64,000 nt of DNA from Erodium maritimum. Its lineage: Eukaryota > Streptophyta > Magnoliopsida > Geraniales > Geraniaceae. Each line of letters begins with the position of its first letter. Within the stretch, counting starts at the first letter, position 1. Below, one piece after another: positions 24,427 through 35,865 of this stretch. The DNA is taken from positions 120,785,329 through 120,849,328 of the forward strand of contig OY997588.1 in assembly GCA_963921825.1 (NCBI GenBank). Direction: 5' to 3'. The position numbers were made by a program, and so were the translations under genes. The notes beneath the pieces were generated by a model, which worked only from the letters and a program-made list of their open reading frames with translations, was not told where the DNA came from and made no database searches.

Positions 24427-25620
24427 AATTTTTTTGAGAATAAAAAGTAGTTAAAAACAGAGTCATTATACTGGCCATTATCCTTATAGGGATAATGATC
24501 TAATAACCCTTATAAATGAACCGGTCCAATAGAAAGCGGTTATAACAATCAGAACTACAACAAGAAATATAATAAGATCAAGAATTTAAACCAAAACTAG
24601 AATAGATTTAAAATCCAAAATGTGTCAACTGCCATGAATCGCTCAAAGTAGGGCCTAAACGCTGCTTGGTCCCTATTTTTCAAGGACTTGTTTTTTCAAA
24701 TGAGATACCGAACTTGAACCTGAGAGACTAACTGGGAGTGGCGGCTTGTCCTAGGGACTCCTCCCGGAGTAGGTCCCCGGAGCTCAGATTGCCTATCATC
24801 CCTCATGGCGGGGCTACTTCCCAGCCCTCACCTGATCCTCCCATGGCTCCCCCGCTGTATCTCTCTTCTGGCCCATCGGGCCCTACAAATTCCCAGATGG
24901 GACAAACTCAGGAAGGCTTATCTTTGAACACCCAAGGAGGTCTATCACTAAAGATTGACCAGGACCTCGAGGGTAAGGCATCGTCCTAGACCCAACCTAG
25001 AATCCGAGACATGGGTTATGTACTATGTCCGAGGTTACGAGGAGATCCTTCCCTCGAGACAAACCGATCTTAGGTAGCGTGTTCGAGGTCAACGCTGCAA
25101 ACCCCGATAGTGGTGGCGGTGCTTCCCGTCCCCAATCTGTGGCATACGACCTGTCCACCTTGGCAGTCTTGAATTCTAGGATCGAGTCATTAAAGCGAGG
25201 CACCCGTGGCACCTCCCAGTCACAGTCTTGGACCATATGACCGATCCTCCCAGAATTGAAGTAAAAGGAAGGGAGTCGTTCATATGTCATTCTGACCCTC
25301 GTCGGGTCCGGGTACTCCCGGAACCACATGATCATGGTTCAATGGAGGGGTCGGTGAATGTCTATCCATAACCAGACCCTAACCGTACCACCCCAGCATA
25401 GCCCCCATTAATCATACAGGGTTTCCATGTGCTCTCCTAGGGTAGCCTTTATGATTTCCCCAGTCGCCCCTTGTCCGGACGAGGGGCGGTATCCCCCGAG
25501 TATGCACCCATAGTTGTAGGTGGTCATTGAGTTGTTAACCACCCAATAGAACCCTTTACAAACCCAATCTGATATTATCGTTTTGACACATCTTGGAACG
25601 AGCCCCAACCCAAAAATCAA
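24427..25620 (-). mobile_element. LINE derivative with ORF1 zinc-knuckle part and short 3' tail (copy A)
   Basis: On the minus strand an ORF1-like frame (about 25620-25000) includes YERLPSFYFNSGRIGHMVQDC, a degenerate CCHC knuckle of the DUF4283/zf-CCHC proteins of plant L1 ORF1. It runs directly into a non-coding tail that ends TTATTCTCAAAAAAA at about 24430. The same ORF1 part plus the same tail recurs on the plus strand at 30009-31214 (copy B), including shared words such as GGGACCAAGCA, CGTTTAGGCCCTA and TGGACCGGTTCAT. There is no ORF2 between the ORF1 part and the A tail in either copy, so this is a family of shortened LINEs. Copy A is 5' truncated and has several stops. No clear target duplication was found. 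Confidence 0.65.
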
Positions 25621-26095
25621 TTTTTCACTGTAAAACCAACCAGTTCACTGACCGGTTGATTAGTGGTTTTAACCAACCAATCACTTTACTACATGTAAAT
25701 ACAAATTTAGATACCAATAACCATACACATATTTCTATTTCAAGCCAAAATATATTACTACATTCTCCAAAACAAAAGAAAAATTACATATAATTCATCG
25801 TGTTCTATGTTAGCAATCCGTGTGACACAGAAGAGTGCTCATGACCCATTCATATATATCCAATCAGTGGCTATTATGAAGTCACATGTATATGATGAAC
25901 AATACCAGTTTGATTGGTTAACCAATGGTTTTGGCGTTTCAAGAACCAACAACCAACCGTTAACTTTTCGGTTCGATCGTCAAGAACCAACAATCAACCG
26001 TTACCTTTCCGGTTTCATGTTTTCCGGTGCAGTTTCCGGATGGTAATGGTTGATTTTAGCGGTTTCGGATTTTTCTGCTCACCCGTAGTCTCACC
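25621..26095. repeat. hAT-MITE-like repeat rich in AACCGGTT words
   Basis: The stretch holds many CCGGTT/AACCAA words, including a 40-bp tandem duplication at about 25957-26020 (CAAGAACCAACAA motif twice). It ends in TTTTTCTGCTCACCC, a common end of plant hAT-type MITEs. I could not define the left end or a target duplication. Confidence 0.35.
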
Positions 26096-26634
26096 CTTCA
26101 AAACGTCAGTTTGATGTCATTCCTAACCTTTGGGATGAAATCATTTGTTTGATGAGATGACAAGAAATGCTTGTACGCGCTAACATGGCCGTTGACAAGG
26201 AAATAGAGAATATTGAAGGTGAACTAATCTCTTATAAAGAATACTAACAAGCACCAAGTAATTTCGTTGGTCTTTCTTAAATGAAACAAGTAGTTGCAGA
26301 ATTATCAATTACTCATTAATATATGACTTCAACTTCTTCCGAATCATACATGATGTCAAAGGTGGATAATTTTCGTAAGTAGCAGGTGAAGTGTGTACTA
26401 GTTAATTAATCTCTACCTGATATATGGTTTTCAGAAGAACATGTTTTTAGTAAGAAGTTACTTACAAATAGTCATATGCATATCCATTATTTCATACAAC
26501 TCATTGGAAAAAAAATACTCTTGTAGTCTTGTGAATTTGTTAAACTTAGTCTTATATATTTTTTAGGAATAATTTATATAATGAAAGAAAATTTACGTTA
26601 TTTTACCTAACTTTACACTACTTGATTAAAAAAC
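26096..26634. other. AT-rich spacer
   Basis: There is no gene, RNA or repeat end that I can support in this AT-rich stretch. Confidence 0.5.
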
Positions 26635-26647
26635 AATTCGTTCACGG

Positions 26648-29600
26648 GATAATTAATGCTGATGAATAAGATAACCTCGGTACTTGCACCGCTACCCTAG
26701 AGGGAGCTCTAGCCCTAATTCTTGTCATGTCTGCGCCCTTTCGACTGCCGCGTCGCCGCTGTCCACCGCCGATGTGTCCCTATCCATGGGTGTTCCACCA
26801 CTTCCCCACCACTTGTTATGCCCCTAAAGACCCCTCGTGGCTTCGTCAAACCGATGACGGAAAGGAAGAAGCGAAGGCCGAAGTATCTTCCCTCAATCAT
26901 GTTGTCATTTCCTTCTATCGAGCTTCTGCAACCTCCATTGTTAAGGGACCAGACCTTGGTGGTTTTCTCGCAAGGAGAGACCACACCAGCAAAAACTCCG
27001 ACCAAGGCGAAGAGGGGACGACCAATCAAATTAATTGATCCGGCCCTATCACTTGTTCCCATGGGATCTCCGCAGGCTCTTGTGGCTACCTCGGAGACGG
27101 TCCTCCCCATTAGGGTTCCGACTACTCATCCGGTGAACCCAGCGGTGGCAATCCATGCTAGGGTTCCGGCTCCTCCTGTTATGCCGTCTCTAATGGGGGG
27201 ACCTCCAAGCCACCTTTTCTACCTACTTTCTCACTAAGGAAGAGGTGCTGGAGTTCGTGGTACCCTATAATCCACTGGGCCCTAAATTCTGGCACGCCTC
27301 CATTTTAGTATGGTGGGTCGCCTTGCTTCCCCCAACCCTCCCCGAAAGGAGGTGCTGCTACCGATCATCACGCGTGCATAAGGTCGCGCCGGCGTGGGTG
27401 TGATGGTTAAGGATCTCGAACCAGACACGTTCGCTTTCTACTTTGTGTAAAACCCACTTCGTGTAAAAGTGTAGTAAAGTGCAAGCCGAAACGTGAGGGT
27501 AGAAGTCTGCAACAAGCTTTTATTTAAAGAGAAAGAAATAAAAAAAAAACAAAGAGGAGAAGAAACTTGGGCTGAGATGGGATTTTTGAGCTGTCAGGTT
27601 CGAGTTGGGCTGGACCAGCACAAGCCCAAACCGCACCCAAACACCCTCCAAACCCTAACTCTTTATACCCCAGCGCCGTTTCTTGTGTTCAGAAGACACG
27701 CACGAAAACCGAGGAGCGAGTCCTCCCTCTCGCGTCTCCTCCTTCTTTTCTCGCGAACCAGAACGGGTCCGGCGTCGAGCTCGTCCTTCGGCCACTCTCC
27801 TCCACTCTCACCTCCTTCTGCTTCTTCTCGACCAAGCCCCACACCAGAAAGACCCTCCGGCCGTCCTTCATCTTCTTCGAACCAGGCGTACCAGCGCCGC
27901 CGACGCGAGTCTCGAACCGCCGTGTGCACCAGAGGCGGTGGCTGCCCGTCTCGACCCTCCTCTCGAGGTCTCTCTTCCTCCCCGACCTCATATCGACCAG
28001 GATTCGTCCTTTTCCGTGCTCGATTCGGGTGTTTCGAGTCGGTACCTTCGCTGGCGAGCGTTTCCCGTCAGATCCGTTGCGAGGAAGATCGGGGCAGCAC
28101 TTTCGAGCACCCACAGCCCACCCTCGGCGTCACCAGAAGCCCCACGACCTCCTCCATCGCCCTTTCTTCTCCCCTCTAGCTCCCTGACGCCGTGGACGAC
28201 GGCCGGAGCAACCTTTGCTCGCCGGCGTCGTGTCCAGCTCAGGCCGAGCTTAGCAGGCCAGTTTGGGCAGGGTAGAACGGGCCTTGGGCCTGGGGGAAGT
28301 TCGGGCCAGACAGATGGGAAGTTCGGGCCAGACAGATGAGAAGACGGGCCTTGGCCCACTGTGGACTCGGGCCTTGGGCCCAGTTGGACTTCACGACCGG
28401 ATCTGGACCGGGTTCGGATCCGGGTCAACCGGACTTTAATGGAAACCGTTTTAAAATCAGATTTAATTAACCGGTTTAACGAACTCAAGGTGAGATTTTG
28501 GACTGGGTAATTTGTGGTTAAATCAGAGGACTTCGGACTTTTATCGTTTGTTTGATTGGACTTTTCTTTGTCAAATCTAGACGGGACTTCGCCCGAGATC
28601 AAGGGCTTGGACCCGAGCTAGAAGAGCAAAGATCACGCCGGGACCCGAGTGAAGAACGGAGTGGTGACCACCGGGCTTCATCAGAGTGTTGAGAGGAAGA
28701 CCTCGAGGTAGGGAAAGCCTTAACCTCTCGTTTACGATGCTTAGTATGCATGTTAGGCTAATAAAATTGGAAAGGTCCTAGATATGCATATAGGATGCGA
28801 ATCACTAGCATAACCGTCTTCCAATTACTAATAATCGGAAATGTCTAGTTGTGAACGTTTAGGATGCCAATCACTAGTGTAACTCGCTTTCAATATTTGG
28901 GAATTGATTGTCTGGTAGAGGAGCCTTGGCAAAGCCCTCGGATTAGTTGCGTGTTAGGATCACATGCTTGGTTGTTGGTTGCTTAGTGGATAGGCTAAGG
29001 AGTCTAACGGAACTAGTTAAATTGCATGTGTGAGTGCTCGTTTGAAGGTTTATATGATTAGTTGATTACGCTCGTACTTGCTCGTTGATTGTAGTCGAAT
29101 GATTACTTGATTTACCTAAATGGCTGTTTGGAGCATCGAGTATGACTGGTTGTACCGAGCGGTGCAATCAGGTGATCGATGCCCTGGTGGTTCGAAACTG
29201 GTAAGTGAACGGTAAGTTGGGATTGTGTGACTGGTGTGCTATGATTACGTGATTCGTGTACTGCGTGTTGTGGTGATTTTGTGATGTGTGAGCTATGTGT
29301 GGAAATGAATTGGTGGTTGTTGAGATTGGATTATTTCGGGTTTCGGTTGAGTGCGTTATTCAATTATTAACTGCTTATTATTAAATTGTCCAAGTGTATG
29401 CTCCCTATGGGAGTAATACCTTGGTTCCCGAGGACATAAAATCCCTTGGAGACGTTTCTGAGAATCCCGATGATAAGCGCCCCGGAGGGTTGTTTCCGGT
29501 CGCCTCAATGTTATGCGTCTCCTCTGGATTTGAGGGAAAATCCGAGAGGACACATCATGTGGATCGGAGGGTGGAGACTTCATGTGCCACGGCATTGGCT

Positions 29601-31214
29601 GGTTTATCTATTACCCGTGTTTGTTAAGATGTATTTTGTTGACTTTTTTGTTGATCTTATTCAGTTGAAGGTCCATCTTGTTATGTGTTTTCCCTACTGA
29701 GCGTAAGCTCACCCCTACGAGTTTATTGTTGTGTTTACAGGCTTGATAGAGGAGTAGAGGCCCGGGAGCTTCTCGGTGTGGGTGTCCATAGAGACTTCGA
29801 GTTTATCTTTATTTCTGTTGAACTAGATTTTGTGGAGACTTGTTATTACACCCCTGGAGGGTTACTCTTGTTTTAAACTAAATTTTGTGGATTAAGTTTC
29901 TTATTGGGGATTTTCAGGAATTAAATGTTGAATTATTATTTTATTGTCTTTTATTACTAGTCATGCCTCGAGTCCGGGCAAGAACCGGATTTGGGGCGTG
30001 ACACTTTGTGTCACAAGAGGCTCGGGTCTGGGTGCGTCACAATGAGCTGTGGTGTTTCCAAGGTCATCCACTACTACTCGAGGAAATGGCCAACCTAATA
30101 GATCGGGAACTCCCTCATCTGGATTGCCTTCATTTATGGGTGCATGCTTGGGGGATACCGCCCCTCGTCCGAACAAGGGCGACTAAGGAAACCATATGGG
30201 AAACCCTAGGTGAGCACTTGGAAACTCCGTGTGATCAATATGGCCTTTGTTGGGGGTGGTACGGTGAGGGTTCATTTTTGGATGGACGTTCACCGGCCTC
30301 TCCAGCGAACCATGATCATGCGGTTTCGAGAGTACCTGGACCCGGTTAGGGTCAGTTTGACATATGAATGACTCCCCGCCTTTTGCTTCAATTGCGAGAG
30401 GATCGTTCATATGGTCCAAGACTACGAATGGGAGGTACCGCGGGTGCCACGCTTTGATTACTCGATTCTAGAGTTCAAGACTGATATGGTTGACATGTCG
30501 TACGCCACATATTGGGGACGGGAAGCACCTCCACTACCATCGGGGTTTGCAACGTTAACCTCGGACATGCTACTTAAGATCTAGTCATTTTGAGGGAAGG
30601 ACATAACCTTGGACACCGTACCTAACCCGGTTCTCGGGTCCTGGGTCTGATCTGGGGTGGCACCTTACCCTCAAGGTCCTGGTCAATCTTTAAAGATAGA
30701 CCACCCTAGCTGTTTAGAGATAAGATTCCTCGGGTTTGTCCCATCTAGTAAGTTGTAGGGCCCGACATGCCAGAAGAAGAATACAACGGGAGAGCCGTTA
30801 GAGGATCAGGGGAGAGCTGGGAAGCAGCCCCGCCATGAGGGATGAAAGGAATCATGGGCTCAAGGGACCTACACCTGGAGGAGCCCATGAGACGAGCCAT
30901 CACTCTCAACCAAATTGTCAAATTAAAGTTCGGTAACTCGACAAAACGAGTCCTTGGAGAGCAGGGACCAAGCAACGTTTAGGCCCTAATTTGAGCTGTT
31001 CTTGGTCGTTGGCACCTTTTGGATTATATTTCTGTTCTATTTTTGGTTTCAATTCTTGTTTTAATTATATTTATTACTTTAATTTTGATCGCTATAATCG
31101 TTTTCTTTTGGACCGGTTCATTGCCAAGGGTTATTTGATCCTTATTCCTCCAAGTTTAATGGCCAGTGTAATGACTATGTTTTACTATTAATGAAATTAT
31201 TTCTTATTCTAAAA
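26648..31214 (+). mobile_element. Half-LINE (ORF1-type only, copy B), interrupted by a solo LTR
   Basis: A 13-bp target duplication with one mismatch (AATTCGTTCACGG 26635-26647; AATCCGTTCACGG 31215-31227) brackets this element. Without the nested solo LTR (27446-30003 plus 5 bp) it is about 2.0 kb. The 5' half (26722-27237) encodes a Pro/Ser-rich region with an AKRGRPIK basic patch. A DUF4283-like part follows across the LTR insertion (...PDTFAFYF / VSQEARVWVRHNELWCFQG...) and then a degenerate zinc knuckle (FCFNCERIVHMVQDYEW). A non-coding tail ending in TTATTCTAAAAAA completes it. No endonuclease or reverse transcriptase is present. Stops interrupt the frame, so the copy is dead, but it entered as an ORF1-only unit. 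Confidence 0.72.
27446..30003 (+). mobile_element. Solo LTR, probably Gypsy family (copy 1)
   Basis: The repeat starts TGTAAAACCCACTTCGTG and ends TTGGGGCGTGACA. It is flanked by a perfect 5-bp target duplication, CTTTG at 27441-27445 and 30004-30008. Its length is 2558 bp. A second, diverged member with the same ends lies at 34429-36442. A TATA box candidate (TTTATACC) lies near 27661. GC-rich open frames at 27493-28339 are inside the LTR and match no protein I recognise. No internal region is present, so this is the product of LTR-LTR recombination. Confidence 0.85.
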
Positions 31215-31227
31215 AATCCGTTCACGG

Positions 31228-31300
31228 TACCCTAAGATGTTTTTTTTACTTTACTCTTTTTTGGTACTTTTTTAACGGAAATTGATCGTAGTTTTTTAGC
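31228..31300. other. Short AT-rich spacer
   Basis: This is T-rich DNA between two LINE-derived blocks; no feature was seen. Confidence 0.4.
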
Positions 31301-33000
31301 GATTACTCAAAGTGTGTAATGACAATAAGGTTCATCAGAGACTCTTTGACCACGAATAACAGGGCAAGAACATTTAAGAATGTTCATTATTCTTTTCACA
31401 GTTGACGATTTTAAATTGGTGCCCCATTGGCAAGGATAGAATATGGGTGAGGGGAATGGGGTATCGGAGATCCGGAGGGACCTCGGCAGTAATGGTGATG
31501 GTGGGAGGCAAAGCATGTTCTGAGGACCCTCCCAGAGACAGTCCTCGATGCTCCGATGATGCCTCATTCCTCCCGGTGGGGCTTTTTCCCTGCAATTGAT
31601 GAGTCGTCCCACTCAACGCCAGATGCAGCCATCTTTAGATCTCTAGCAGCCGTTCCCCCCACTGATCATGAGAGTTGGAACTTCAACAATTCGCTCGGCT
31701 GTCTGGGTGCGTCCCCCACCTCCAAACCCACCCTGTTGAAAGGGTGGAGGGTCATGAGTCCAGTCAGCAAGCTGACCAAATCCCGACCCCCTGATCTTCC
31801 CGTACAGGAGGGGGTGGCCTTGTACGAGCAATAGGCTAGTATCCCAACCTGGCATTTGGGGACCCAACTTAGGTATCGGGTCCAGTGTTAGCAATCGCGG
31901 TGTAGTGGCCACCGGTTCTCTACCCCGATCAATGCCTGCTCCATCTTGGGCCTCTGATAGACGTCTGCTTTTACGAGGTCGAGGTCCCCCCACCGGGAGA
32001 GCCGTAGCAGGCCCTTCCGGTATGTCGGATATGACTTTGCGGGTAACGTCTCGAGGGAACCGATCTAACCGGCCTCCTAACCGGATCCACTGCTGGTATC
32101 ACAACCGTCTTCCTCGCAACCTGGGGCGGAGAACCGTCTAGTCGTTGAGCAGACCCGCCGAGTCGTTGAGCAGCTCCAGATGTAGCCCCGCCGGAGGGAA
32201 GCCATGCTCTTGTCCATCTCCACATCCAGCGCTGGGTGATCCGTTGCGACGAATCTCCACCATGCTCCAGCGCACCCCGTAGCCGTCACGAGTCCAAGAC
32301 CGGGCCTTCACCGTCATGATCGCGACAGACGCCGAATACTCTGTCACGTCTCTCACCCTCCTACTGGAAGGCGAGAACCTTAGTGGGACCGACGTTGGTT
32401 GAGCCGTAGACCGATCGACAGACAACCCAGACGCTAGAGAAAGGTCATTGCGGGCCCCGTCCGATGGACCTCGATTCAGGCGAGGGGGATCCCACTGTCC
32501 AGGGCATAGGCCGAAACCCTAAACCCGATGTTAGACCCTCAGACACAAGAGCAAGGTCGTGGTGATGATGGGCGTGGTACTAATGGTAGAGCCCTGAGGG
32601 GCGGGTTAGGGTTCTGTCCATGTGGAGAGGACTTGTAGCTTGGAGCAAAAGTCTTTGAGAGCCGCCGCTCGCAGCGCCGACTCTCCCAATGATGTCGAAG
32701 ATAACCGCATCAAGGGGGTTGGGGGGTAACCCTAGCGGGCCAAAGTACCATGTCGGTCCCAAAGAATCCGTTGAGGCCGCTAGCAAAGAAGGCAAGGCCG
32801 AGGCATGTGAGAGGGGAGAACATGATGGTGGTGGGAATTGCATACCACCCGGGGTAGAGGGGACAAGTAGCACCAGCATAAAGGGAGGAGGGTTCACGGT
32901 GATCGGACAAAGAGTCGACGAAGTCATCAAAGAGACGGTATGGGAGAGAGACATCGAGGGTTGTGGAATAGACATCCACTTCCATCCACTTACATCATGA
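31300..33000 (-). pseudogene. Degenerate LINE ORF1-like block (minus strand)
   Basis: On the minus strand GC-rich frames read as a Pro/Ser-rich N-terminal part (about 33000-32580, starting MEVDVYSTTLDVSLPYRLF), an Arg-rich middle (about 32425-32000) and a C-terminal tail (about 31993-31300, with GLLRLSRWGDLDLVK and PFNRVGLEVGDAP). The style and composition match plant L1 ORF1 proteins and the other LINE blocks nearby, but no single diagnostic domain is clear. It is broken by several frameshifts. The alternative is a decayed host gene fragment. Confidence 0.4.
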
Positions 33001-33071
33001 TACTTTTTAGGATTAATTATAAAGTTGGGTAGAGTAATTTATAATTAATCCTAAAAAAGTATCATGATGTA
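32991..33071. repeat. Near-perfect 81-bp hairpin
   Basis: The left arm 32991-33023 and right arm 33038-33071 are inverted copies differing only by one T in a T run, with a 14-base loop. The arms begin TACATCATGATAC. The hairpin sits exactly where minus-strand LINE sequence stops and AT-rich DNA before a plus-strand LINE begins. Confidence 0.9.
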
Positions 33072-35199
33072 CCTTGTTTTCGTAAGTTCTTTGCTAATGG
33101 TAACAATGTATATTGAATTTATCTTTTCATTGTATTGTGTAAATTTGTTTTATATGGCAATAAAACTTTAGAAAATAAATGCAGAGAAATTTCATCTCCC
33201 GCGATATATTAGTCCATCGGCTATTAGTAATTTTTGTTACCTAATAAAATTTATTGATTATCAATATATACTAACACAATCAATCACTTAAGGGTAAATA
33301 AACTTTGGGAGCCGGCCCTAGTCTCAGGAAAGCTGAGCCAGACGAAGAAAGCGCATGACTGCTAGTGGGTCCGGAGCAGCGACTCCGTCCGGTGGGTGGT
33401 GGAGGTAAGTCCTTGTCTCCTTCTTGTGTTTCCTGGTTGTTGTTGGGTTCGGTGGTGAGATCTCACGGCTCCGGCGTGAGAAGTCTTGCTGGGTTGCCCC
33501 GCGTTCGACGTCGTAGACACCGGTGTGGTTGGTGGTGGTACGGGTAAGACGGGGGGGTGAGGCCGGTGGTGACGAGGACGTTGGACTGCTGGTTGACAGA
33601 TCCCGTCGAGAGTGGGGAATTGTCTGGTTAGGGACGTCTCTGTGGTGGATCTGGTGGTGTGCCGAGCCGATCGGGCAACGATTGGTCCGAGTTGCGTCAA
33701 GGGTAGTGTTTGGCTCACGTTGGGTTGTTCGGTGTTGTGTTGGACGGGGGTGACTGTGTGTCGAAGGTAAGGTGTTGCGGAGGAGACGAGGGGGCCAACG
33801 GTCGGGGTATCGGCGGGTTCTCGAATGAAGTTTCCGTCGTGGAATTGTAGGGGATTTGGGAAATGACGACTGTGGAGTATCTGAAAGGGGTGATCCGGCG
33901 TCGGAAACCGCATGTTATTTTCCTTAGTGAGACTCTGGCTAAGAAAGGGGAAGTGGATATCCTGAAGCTGAAGACGGGATTTCCTGGTGGGTGTGAGGTT
34001 CCAGCGGTGGGCCACAAAGGGGGAATGATTCTCTTGTGGACTGCAGAGTTGTCGGTCACGCCATATCCGAGTGAAGAGACGTGCATCGATGTGGAAATTA
34101 AAGGCCCGCTTGGGAATAGCTTCCGATTTATTGGGGTGTACGGAGAGGCGAATCGGGAATTGAGGTGACAGACGTGGGAGATGATTCGATCCCTAAGAGC
34201 GAGGGCGGGGGAGTCACGGAAATGGCTCATGATGGGGGATTTTAATGGTATTCTGAGAAATAAGGAGAAACGGAGTGGTCGCCGATATCTGAAACGCCTG
34301 ATTGCTGGGTTCCGAGGTGCAATGCGGGATGTGGGCGTGCAGGATCTCCCGCTTCAGGGATATGGGGTCACCTGGCACAGTGGGAGTGAACCAGAGACGA
34401 GAATGGCGGTGCAGTTGGACAGAGCATTTGTAAAACCCACTTCGCTTCAAAAGGGTATTAAATTGCAATCCGGAAACCTTAAGGTAGGTTTTTAAAACAA
34501 GTGCAAAAAAAAAAAAAAATTATATTTTAAAGGGCTGGACCGGGCGGGCCAGACCCGGCCCAAACCAGCAGACCCGGCCCAAGCCCAGGGTATAAAGACC
34601 TTTTTTAGGGTTTCAACCCATTAATCGGATTTGGGAACGACTCTGGAACTCTGGGTAAAATGGACTGCTATTGGGTTTAAAAAGGAACAAAAGCGGACCG
34701 CTGAGTCGGACCTCGGGATTCGTGCATTGGGACCGTGCCTCGCATGCACCGGTTTCGGTGCTCGGGTACTCAAACTGATCCGTCGTAACCCGACTTTTAT
34801 CCCGCTCGAGTTTAAGGGACAACTGTCGGTTTTAAACTGGAGAAATCTTGACCGTTAAATTAACCTTTAACTTACCGGCAGAACCGTTATTAATCTATGG
34901 CTTTCGTGTTTCTTTTAGCGTCCGGCTTCGATCGAAGTGAAGCTCGGAGGTAGCGAGCCAGAACGTCAGCAGCTAGGAAGCGTAGCGGTTGCTCTTCAGT
35001 TGAGGTAGGGAAAAGTAGCCGGATCTCGGCCCTGACTAGGGAAAGTTAACTGTAGAATTGCATGTGGCACCGGGGTGTCGTGGGTTATTTAGGTTATCGA
35101 ATGTTAGAAATGCATGATACGGGAACGTAGCGAATACAGGAAATGCATGTGACACTTAGTAGTGTCGTAGGAGCAGAGAACTTAGCGTTAACAGATTTA

Positions 35200-35305
35200 C
35201 TGGAGGCATATGACCATGCCCGGAGGTTGTTTGTGAACTAGTTGATGTTAGGAGTACTGGAGGCATATGACCGTGCCCGGAGGTTGTTTGTGGAACTAGT
35301 GATCT
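35200..35305 (+). repeat. Short tandem repeat in solo LTR copy 2
   Basis: A unit of the form ACTGGAGGCATATGACC with GTGCCCGGAGGTTGTTTGTG is repeated twice, with a third degenerate copy to about 35340. Confidence 0.7.
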
Positions 35306-35649
35306 TAGGACTGTTGGAGGCATCGTTTATGCCAGAGGTTGTTGTGCGTTATTTGTTGTTGAGTTTGGTGGCCTTGAGTGTCCGTGTTAATTGTTGTTGA
35401 GTTGGGTGGCCTTGAGTGCCCGTGTTAATTGTTGTCGAGTTTGAGTGGCAGTGAGTGTCGTGGGGTTGTTGAACCCGAGTCTTGATCGTTGGTGTGTCTT
35501 GAGTGGCAGTGAGTGCCCGTGGGGTTGTTGAACCCGAGTCTTGATTGTTGAGGTGTCTTGAGCGGCCTTGAGTGCCTGTATTGTTAAACTTGCTTGTGAT
35601 TGTGTTTGTGATTGTGACTGTGATTGTGGTTGCCTGAGTGAGAGAGGTG

Positions 35650-35865
35650 AGTGAGACAGGTCGACCGCCTAGCCTGAGTGGTTCGGCAAAGTGCATGAGT
35701 TAGACAGGTCGACCGCCTGGCCTGAGTGGTTCGGCAAAGTGCGTGAGTGAGACAGGTCGACCGCCTGGCCTGAGTGGTTCGGCAAAGTGCGTGAGTAAGA
35801 GAGGTTATTGAAACAGGTCGACCGCCTGGCCTGAGTGGTTCGGCAAAGCGCATGAGCGAAGGAGG
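35650..35865 (+). repeat. Tandem array of ~52-bp units in solo LTR copy 2
   Basis: Four units contain GACAGGTCGACCGCCTGGCC followed by TGAGTGGTTCGGCAAAG, spaced about 52-60 bp. They are nearly identical, so the array is recent. A related GAGTGGCAGTGAGTG repeat lies just upstream (about 35370-35580). Confidence 0.9.

Noticed and set aside
27493-28339. Two long GC-rich open frames with Arg/Ser/Pro-rich translations
   Set aside because: They lie inside the solo LTR defined by TGTAAAACCC...GGGGCGTGACA and a CTTTG duplication, overlap each other in different frames, and match no protein I recognise.
33362-34015. A 217-residue minus-strand frame
   Set aside because: It is antisense to the LINE endonuclease start on the plus strand and has no domain; it is a by-product of GC-rich sequence.
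35650-35865. Regularly spaced repeats that could suggest a CRISPR-like array
   Set aside because: The genome is a plant nuclear one and the repeats are contiguous tandem units inside an LTR with no unique spacers.
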